Source: Saccharum officinarum (lineage: Eukaryota; Streptophyta; Magnoliopsida; Poales; Poaceae). From it: a DNA stretch of 64,000 nt. A program made the position numbers and the translations under genes. Shown in pieces: positions 56,520-64,000 of this stretch. The stretch's first letter is position 1. Each line of letters opens with the position of its first letter. The notes under the pieces are model-generated. The model was not told the DNA's origin. It worked only from the letters and a program-made list of their open reading frames with translations, and did no database searches. Where the stretch lies: contig CM036215.1 of the NCBI GenBank assembly GCA_020631735.1, positions 11,558,346-11,622,345 of the forward strand, in the 5' to 3' direction.

Positions 56520-57642
56520 ATCTCCCCCTTGTTGGTAATTGGTGACAAACCTTTCACAAAGATGTTATGATAAAATTTTGATTGAACCCATGTCACATTG
56601 TCCAAGTATATTACCATGTGTAAGAATTATGGACATGTGATCATGAATTCAAATTGATAGCAATGGCTCCCCCTACATGTATGCTATATGTTTGGATTTT
56701 GGAAGCATACATGTTAGATAGGAAAGATTAGGAGCATTGACTACCAATAGGTGCTAAGTGTTTAAGATTATAGACCTTTGAAGCGTGATACCATCGGAGT
56801 AGCGATAAACACCATCTGAGCACCTTGTGTAGTTAGATACCACTTGTAAAAACACAAACATAACTAGAAACCTCATGAGATCAACATTATAAGCAAGGTT
56901 CTAGTACCACTTTGAAAAACATGAAGCAAGAAAAAAATCTAACTACTTCCTATTCATGCTAGTACCTCAATACATCATTCAAATTATACTAGCAAGTCAC
57001 CACACAAGCAATGTATCAGAGAAAAAAAATGTATAACTATGCATCATACATATGAAGTGCACATAGAAATACAACATTCATGTTTAAGAGCTTGCTCCCC
57101 CTACTTGTGTGCTTCTTTTATCAATTCTCCCCCTTTAGGATTTAACTTTGTGAACAACATTTTCTCTCCCACAACATTTTTTTGAGTTCTATCTTTGTGA
57201 ACAACATTTTCTCCCCCTTTGGCACCAATTGACCACAAGGAGCAAACTTTAGATAGATTATCATGTTGAAATATGGGGTGAGGATCAAGTTTGTGATTCA
57301 TCCTAGATTGCTTGCACAAATAAAATGCTTCTGTTTGATCCAAGGGCAAGCTTCTTCACACCTCACTAGAAGGGTTATCATGCACCATGTTGAAGCAAAT
57401 ATTTAGACAAGTTTTCTAGATTAAACACTTAGGATCACAAGCTACTTAAACAAGTTATATGCTACCACTAGATCATACAAGTCATGGAAACAATAGTGGC
57501 ACCATATAAACTTCAAATTCATTTGATTGTCATGAATGAGCCTAGAACATGTAAATTATGACTAGATGCACTAAACAAGTTCTTAGCATAGAATGTATGA
57601 CATGTCAACCAATTGTACCTTGGGGCTCGAAGGAGAGGCATG
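56520..57642 (-). promoter_or_regulatory. Non-coding region with multiple polypurine tracts
   Basis: On the minus strand AAGGGGGAG-type tracts occur next to the LTR (56,520-56,531) and again near 56,670, 57,095, 57,127 and 57,210. Several conserved polypurine tracts before the 3' LTR are a known Sirevirus trait. No envelope-like ORF is present. Confidence 0.75.
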
Positions 57643-59207
57643 TCATGTATATGGGGTGCATAAACTCATGTTGGAGAAGTCAAGTATGTTCAACTCATTC
57701 TTTAGCTTGTGAAATCTCTTCTCGTCAAGTGGCTTGGTGAATAGATCGGCTAATTGATCTTCGGTGCCCACACTCTCAATAGCAATGTCACCCTTTTGTT
57801 GATGATCTCTAATAAAGTGATGGCGAACATCAATATGCTTTATTCTTTGATGTTGGACCGGATTGTTGGTTAGCTTCACGGCACTTTCATTGTCACATAG
57901 CAATGGCACATTCTTGAAATTGATTCCAAAATCCTTTAATGTGGCCTTCATCCATAAGATTTGTGCACAACAACTACCCGCGGCGATGTATTCGGCCTTG
58001 GCGGTAGATAGTGCAATACTATTTTGCTTCTTGGATGACCATGAGACAAGTGATCTTCCCAACAATTGACAAGTCCCGGAGGTGCTCTTTCTCTCAACTT
58101 TGTCATCGGCATAGTCGGAATCCGAATATCCAACTAGCTCAAAGCTTGCACCCTTGGGATACCATAATCCAACATCTTGTGTATGCTTTAAGTACCTCAA
58201 TATTCTCTTTGTTGCCTTCAAATGACTTTCTCTTGGTGAGACTTGAAATCTTGCACACATGCATACACTAAACATCACATCAGGCCTTGATGCCGTCACA
58301 TAGAGTAGGCTACCAATCATTGATCTATATAGCTTTTGATCCACCATGTTGCCACTCTTGTCACTATCCAAACTTCCACTAGTGCCCATTGGAGTAGTGA
58401 TGCCTTTTGCATCTTCCATGCCAAACTTCTTGAGCATATCTTTGATGTACTTAGTTTGGCTCACAAATGTACCTTCTTCATTTGTTTGATTTGAAGTCCA
58501 AGAAAAAAACTAAGTTCACCAATCATTGACATTTCAAATTCCTTTGCCATCATTTTTCCAAACTCATCACAATAATCTTGATTGGTTGAACCAAATATGA
58601 TGTCATCAACATATATTTGCAACACAAACAAGTCTTTCCCAATCTTCTTGGTGAATAGAGTAGTATCCACTTTGCCCATGACAAATCCTTTAGATAGCAA
58701 GAAGTCCCTCAATCTTTCATACCATGCTCTAGGTGCTTGCTTCAATCCATACAAAGCTTTTCTCAATTTGTATACATGATTGGGTTTCTTGTCATCTTCA
58801 AAACTGGGAGGTTGCTCCACATACACCTCCTCTTGGATGTACCCATTGAGAAATGCACTCTTCACATCCATTTGATATAGCTTGATATTGTGAGCACAAG
58901 CATAGGCAAGTAAGATCCTAATTGCTTCCAATCTTGCAACCAGGGCATAAGTTTCACCAAAGTCAAGACCCTCTATTTGTGTGTAACCTTGAGCCACTAG
59001 TCTTGCTTTATTCCTTACTACTATCCCATCTTGATCTTGCTTGTTGCGAAAGACCCATCTTGTTCCAATGATATTGTGATCCTTAGGCCTCTCAACTAAT
59101 TCACATACTTCATTTCTCTTGAAATTGTTGAGCTCTTCATGCATTGCATTTACCCAATCTGGATCTCTCAATGCTCTATCAATGTCCTTGGGTTCTTCCA
59201 TTGACAC
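57643..59207 (-). pseudogene. Sirevirus reverse transcriptase and RNase H, frameshifted
   Basis: The first segment, 59,207-58,461, is reverse transcriptase ([45 protein letters not shown]). The second, 58,464-57,643, carries the RT end and RNase H (SRPDVMFSV, YSDSDYADD, STAKAEYIAA, CDNESAVKLTNNPVQH, KPLDEKRFH). They are in different frames; the break near 58,480 falls in a CAAACAAATG run and fits loss of one four-base unit. The active-site YVDD is intact. Confidence 0.92.
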
Positions 59208-60859
59208 AAAAAAAGAGTGACCACAAATGATGTCAATCTTGATCTAGTTTGAACTCCTCTTTGTATGTCACCAATGATAGAATCCAAAGGATGGTCTCTT
59301 GCAATGTTAGTTGGTTGAAGCACTTGGACTTGATTGCTTGGATGTTGATGTTGATCATGAGTTGGAGATGATGAACTAGCCACATGTTGATCTTGTTGCA
59401 CTTGAGATGATGTACTAGCTTGATTTTGCATTAGAAAACCACTAGCTTGAGTTATTGGACTTTGGAGCACTTGATCTTTGTTGTCATCCACATCAATCAC
59501 TTGCTTTGGCCTAATATCACCAATATCCATTTCTTTCATAGCATTAGTCAATTGAGTTCCTCTCACATCATCCAAGTTATCTTCTTCATCTTAAGAACCA
59601 TTTGTTTCATCAAACTCAACATCATGCACTTCTTCAAGTTGTCCACTAGCTAGGTTCCATACTCTATAAGCTTTGCTAGTAGTTGAGTAACCAAGTAGGA
59701 AGCCTTCATCACATTTCTTCTCAAACTTGCTCAATCTAGTGCCCTTCTTCAAGATATAGCACTTGCAACCAAATACCCGAAAGTATGCAATGTTGGGCTT
59801 TCTTCCATTTAAGATTTCATATGGTGTCTTCTCTAAGAACTTGTGGCAATAGAGGCGGTTGCTATAGAAGCAAGCCATGTTGATTGCTTCGGCCCAAAAT
59901 GAATGACTCACATTATACTCATTCAACATTGATCTTGCCATATCAATTAAGGTTCTATTCTTCCTCTCAACTAGGCCATTTGATTGAGGTGTATACTTGG
60001 CCGAGAATTGATGTTTGATTCCAAGATCATCACATAGCTCATCAACTCTTGTGTTTCTAAACTCACTTCCATTATCACTTCTTACTTTCTTGATTGTGGT
60101 CTCAAACTCATTTTGTACCCTCTTGATGAACTTCTTGAATATGTCAAATACATCACTCTTGTCCACAAGAAAGAATACCCATGTGTATCTAGTGAAATCA
60201 TCCATAATCACAAAACCATACTTGTTGCCACCAATGCTTGTGTATATAGTTGGTCCAAATAGATCCATGTGCAACAACTCAAATGCCTTGGAAGTACTCA
60301 TGATGCTTTTCAATGGATGAGTGTTGCCTACTTGCTTTCCGGCTTGACATGCACTACATAGCTTATCTTTCTCAAAAGTGACATCCTTCAAGCCTCTAAC
60401 TAAGTCATGCTTCACTAACTTGTTCAATTGCTTCATGCCAACATGACCAAGTCTTCTATGCCATAACCAACCCATACTTGATTTGGTGAGCAAGCATGTT
60501 GAAAGTTGAGTGTCACTAGCATTAAAATCAACCAAGTATAGATTCTCAAATCTAAAGCCTTTGAAGATCAAGTTAGAGCCATCAACACTAACTATCTCCA
60601 CATCATCAACACCAAATATGCACTTGAAACCGAGATCACATAATTGAGCAACCGAGAGAAGATTGAAGTTCAATTTCTCAACTAAGAGCACATTGGAAAT
60701 GCTATGATCATTTGAGATTGCAATCCTTCCAAGAGCCTTTACATCACCATTGCTATTATCACCAAATGTGATACTATCAATGCCACTATCATTAGATTTA
60801 AGAGAGTTGAACATTCTTGAATCACCGGTCATATGTTGAGAGCACCCACTATCAAGCAC
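59168..60859 (-). pseudogene. Sirevirus protease-integrase and linker, broken
   Basis: Protease signature DSGCSQHMTG at the start, then GAG-pre-integrase (WLWHRRLGHVGMKQLNK, CSACQAGKQ). Integrase follows with all three acidic residues in view (HMDLFGP, VRSDNGSEF, GLVERKNRTL). A linker to RT is interrupted by TAA at 59,591-59,593 and a frameshift in a T7 run near 59,210. The first 422 codons are open. Confidence 0.92.
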
Positions 60860-60901
60860 CCAATGCCTTCCTCCGGCCTTGTAATTTACCTACAAAACAA
60901 T

Positions 60902-63092
60902 TTAATGTCTTTTAGATACCCATACTTGCTTGGGTCCTTGGAGGTTAGTAACTAAGCTCTTTGGTACCCAAATGGCCTTATTCTTTGGGCCCACAATTGG
61001 TGTACCAACAAACCTAGCATGCACACCTTTCTCACCCTTGGTAAGCACATAACAAGAATCAAAAGGAATATAAGGTACATTAGCATTTTTCTTGTTCTTG
61101 TTCATTTTGTTGCAATTAATCTCTAGATGCCCAACTTGCTTGCATCTATTGCAATAATGACCATTGCCCTTCACAAAGCGAGGCTTTGGAGTAGCAAAGG
61201 CCGCCTTGCCTTTCTTGGGAGTATAGCCCAAACCCTCTTTGTTAAGAGAGAACCTTTGGCTATCCAAGCATTTTAGCAAGTGGGCATCCCCCCCATAGGC
61301 ATTGCCTAATGCGCGGGTGAGATCATCCACCTCTCTCTTGAGAGTTTCATTCTCAACCACAAGTGATGAATCACTAGTAGTAGAGGTAGAGTTGGTTGTG
61401 GTGGATGATGATGAGCTACATGAAGCATTAGTAGGACTAACAAATAAAGAATCATCAATAATATCACATGTTAGTCCAATATCACAAGTGGCAATCACTT
61501 GCTCTTCCTTAGCTTCCTTCATGAGCTTCTCCAACTTGAGGTCCTTTTCCGTGATGAGCTCAAGTAGAGTGGAGTGGGCTTCCTTAAGCCTAGTGTGAGT
61601 AATTTCAAGATCCTCGTGGTCTTTCTTTAGACACTCACGAGAAGCCTCTAGCTCATCAAAGGATTTCCTAAGAGCTTTGAGCTCTTGTTCAATTCCTTTG
61701 CACTCCTTACTCTTTTTGAGAGCAACAAGCTCCTCCATCAAGGCATCATTTTCATTGCACTTGGCAATGAGCTCTTGTTCCAAGATTTTGTATTTCTTGG
61801 TGGTCCTCTTGTAGCCCTTGCTCATTTGATCTATTATGCCCAATAGATCATCCTTGGAGTAGTCCTCATTCTCCTCATCATCACTCCTACAACCATCACT
61901 AGCACAAGAATCATCATCACTATCATTATATTTTACCTTGGTAGGCTTGGCCATAAGGCATGTCGATGTAGTGTCGAAGATGGATGGCTTGTTGGAGAGG
62001 GCGATGTTTACAATGGCTCGCCGAGTGGTCCTTTCATCATCACTAGAGCTTGCATCATCATCACTATCGGAGTTGTCACTATCCCAAGTGACTACATAAC
62101 CACCACCCTTCTTCTTCTTGTTGAATGTGAAGCTCTTCTTTGCTTTCTTCTCATTCTCTTTCTTATCCTTCTTGTTCTTCTTGAGCTTCAACTCCCCATC
62201 ATGATATCTTGTCTTCATAGGGGCACTTCGCCACTACATGATCGGGGCTATTGCAATTGTAGCAAAGCACCTCCTTTGCCTTCATGAAGTCCCTTCTCTT
62301 TCTTGCACCATAGCCTCTCTTCTTCATTAACCGACCCATCTTTTGCACTAGAAGGGCCATGATCTCATCATCAAATGGATCATCATCATCAACAACCTTG
62401 CTCTTGCCCTTGGAAGAAGAAGCCTTGAATGCGGTGGTCTTCTCTTGCTTGACCTTGATCTCCTTCTTCTCATCTTCATCATCATCATCATCATATTGAG
62501 CATCGGTCATGACATCTCCAAGCACTTGGTTTGGAGTCACCTTGTCCAAACCCTCTCTTTGGATCATCTTCCTCAAGATAGCAAACTTCTTAGGTAAGTT
62601 CATCAAGAACTTATGTGAGAAGTCCTTGTCCTTGACATCTTCTCCTAGGCTCTTGAGATCATTGATAATAACTTGTAGCCTATAGAACATCTCCGGTATG
62701 GACTCATCATCCTTCATCTTGAAGCTTGCAAACTTATCCTTGAGCATATAGAGCTTGGCACTCTTTACCGTTGAAGTGCCCTCATATGTTTCCTCTAATC
62801 TTGTCCACACTTCACTTGCCATTTCAAGATCCTTGATTTGCTCAAAAACCTTTGCATCAATTCCATTGTAGAGAGTATTGAGAGCCATAGTGTTGCATTG
62901 GTTGTTGATGCGGTCATTATTGGTGAGGTTGTCGGGATCAATGATAGCATAATCATGGTGTGTCACCTTCCAAACGTTCTCATGAATAGAGCCAAGATAT
63001 TGCTTCATCTTTCTTTTCCAATGATCAAAAGATGTGACACCATCAAAGAATAGAGGCTTGCCCCCGACATGGATGAACACAACTTGAGCCAT
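60902..63092 (-). pseudogene. Sirevirus gag, one frameshift
   Basis: 63,092-62,199 is the retrotransposon gag region (FDHWKRKMKQYL, VWTRLEETYEG, MFYRLQVIINDLKSLG) ending in a CCHC knuckle CYNCNSPDHVVAKC. A one-base shift near 62,205 moves to 62,218-60,902: Lys-rich, Asp/Ser-rich, a long coiled coil (LKALRKSFDELEASRECLKK) and a second knuckle CNRCKQVGHLEINC. Two stops (TAA, TAG) lie between gag and the protease region at about 60,884-60,904. Gag forms the particle around the element RNA. Confidence 0.9.
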
Positions 63093-63131
63093 CTTACACT
63101 GAGGTTGTTAAGCCTTGCAAACGGTGACCAC

Positions 63132-63144
63132 GGCTTCGATACCA
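63132..63144 (-). promoter_or_regulatory. Primer-binding site, initiator Met-tRNA type
   Basis: On the minus strand, two bases inside the LTR end, TGGTATCGAAGCC matches the start of the usual Copia site TGGTATCAGAGC. It fixes the 5' LTR boundary and the element's orientation. Confidence 0.85.
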
Positions 63145-63146
63145 CT

Positions 63147-64000
63147 TGAAAGGTCTAGATGGCTAGAGGGGGGTGAATAGCCTTTTAAAATTTTCTACAA
63201 AGACAAGCTAAACAAGTTTATCAATATAACAAATAGCAAGATGCGAGTTTTGCTTAGCCTACGGGGTGTTTGCAAGCCACCTATCCAATTCACAATTCTA
63301 GTATTTACACTCAATCGCACAAGTCAAACCGAGAAGGTAATTACAACTACAACTAGCAAGCTACACAAAAGAACTACTCTAGCAAAGCTAACTAGCTAGC
63401 AAAGATAACTAAGAAGATAAAGCGGAGTTGAGTTAGGAGAGTTTCACCGAGGGGCGAAGTATTGAGCCAACCAATATAATCAACAATGAATACCAAGATA
63501 ACCGAACACCGGGATCAATCAATCACAATATAAAAGTGATGACACGAAGATTTATCCCGAGGTTCACGTGCTTGCCGGCACGCTAGTCCCCGTTGTGTCC
63601 CTCTTCACCACGTGGTTCAGTGGCTAATCAGTCTCACACCGAGCCTCTCAAAAGGCACCACAAGAACCTACCAAATGGCAAAAGGATGCAATGACACGAG
63701 CAATTCACTAACGTTGCCTTTGGCGCTTCGCCGAGATAGGCACAAACCCCTCACAATCACCGGAGGTGGCCAAGAACAATCACCAACTCTTGCCAACGCC
63801 TCCAAGCTGCTCCAAGCCGTCTAGGTGGCGGCAACCACCAAGAGAAACAAGAATCCCGCAGCAAATCAACCACCAAGTGCCAACTAGATGCTATCTCACA
63901 ATGCAAATGCACTTGGATCACTCAATCTCACTTCGAATATGCAAAGGAGCAAGAGAGATGAGTGGGAGGGGAGTTGCTTAGCTCAAAGTGCTCACAAGTA
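63147..64000 (-). repeat. Sirevirus 5' LTR, inner 854 bp
   Basis: Colinear with 54,537-55,396 at about 97-98% identity. Starts TGAAAGG on the plus strand. The remaining 1.1 kb, including TATA and repeat block, lies beyond the window. Confidence 0.93.

Larger units (their letters stand above)
54537..64000 (-). mobile_element. Sirevirus-type Ty1/Copia element, right edge off window
   Basis: Minus-strand order: 5' LTR (64,000 and beyond to 63,147), primer-binding site, gag, protease-integrase-RT-RNase H, a 1.1-kb non-coding region with several polypurine tracts, and 3' LTR (56,519-54,537). Long LTRs, a gag with coiled coil and two CCHC knuckles, and multiple polypurine tracts are Sirevirus traits. 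It is inserted in the gag region of the Copia element. Frameshifts and a stop disable pol. Confidence 0.92.

Overview
Grass (Poaceae) nuclear DNA, probably a panicoid such as a Saccharum, Miscanthus, Sorghum or Zea relative. This rests on CACTA transposons with TTTGCCGAGYGCC subterminal repeats, Sirevirus LTRs with GCGTCCGGTC repeats, a Tourist-like MITE ending in GAACAAGGCC, and spliced plant-type exons. I found no clearly intact host gene. The window is an intergenic nest of transposable elements with broken host-gene fragments between and inside them. Species placement is inference.  Layout. 1-1283: end of a Sirevirus-type LTR that cuts into a LINE. 1284-6730: minus-strand L1-type LINE, ORF2 then ORF1, both broken. 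6.7-22.6 kb: a patchwork with a LINE ORF1-like scrap, MITEs, Helitron-type ends, two tRNA-derived SINEs with perfect target-site duplications (one split by a small hAT with its own 8-bp duplication), a minus-strand relic of an NHL-domain (EMB1974-like) gene, and a probable small Helitron. 22,638-27,250: a complete hAT element (8-bp duplication ATTAAAAT) next to an exon scrap of a signal-peptide-peptidase-like gene. 29,336-38,917: a three-exon secreted proline-rich protein gene, split in exon 1 by a full-length 8.7-kb CACTA (CACTA-1, duplication CGT). CACTA-1 carries a 1.16-kb near-perfect palindrome, a dead tnp2-type transposase gene, and a seven-exon second gene that still reads open. 39-42.5 kb: MITE remnants, a minisatellite and an A-rich tract. 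42,500-47,120: CACTA-2, a deletion derivative that encloses exons resembling a Factor of DNA Methylation (IDN2/FDM) gene. 47.1-48.9 kb: AT-rich, nothing recognised. 48.9-49.9 kb: a second copy of the proline-rich gene. 49,923-54,536: 3' half of a Ty1/Copia element that truncates that gene. 54,537-64,000: a minus-strand Sirevirus inserted into the gag region of that Copia element and running off the right edge.  How the parts relate. Insertion order can be read directly. The proline-rich gene was duplicated; CACTA-1 entered copy 1; the Copia entered copy 2; the Sirevirus then entered the Copia. About 21 differences (hand count) over 854 bp between the Sirevirus LTRs suggest an insertion roughly 1 million years old at usual grass rates. 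Most premature stops in the older elements are TAG or TGA, as expected from C-to-T decay at methylated CAG, CGA and TGG/CCA sites. The most notable items are the RNA-directed-DNA-methylation gene fragment inside a CACTA, the CACTA palindrome, and the open second CACTA gene beside a dead transposase.
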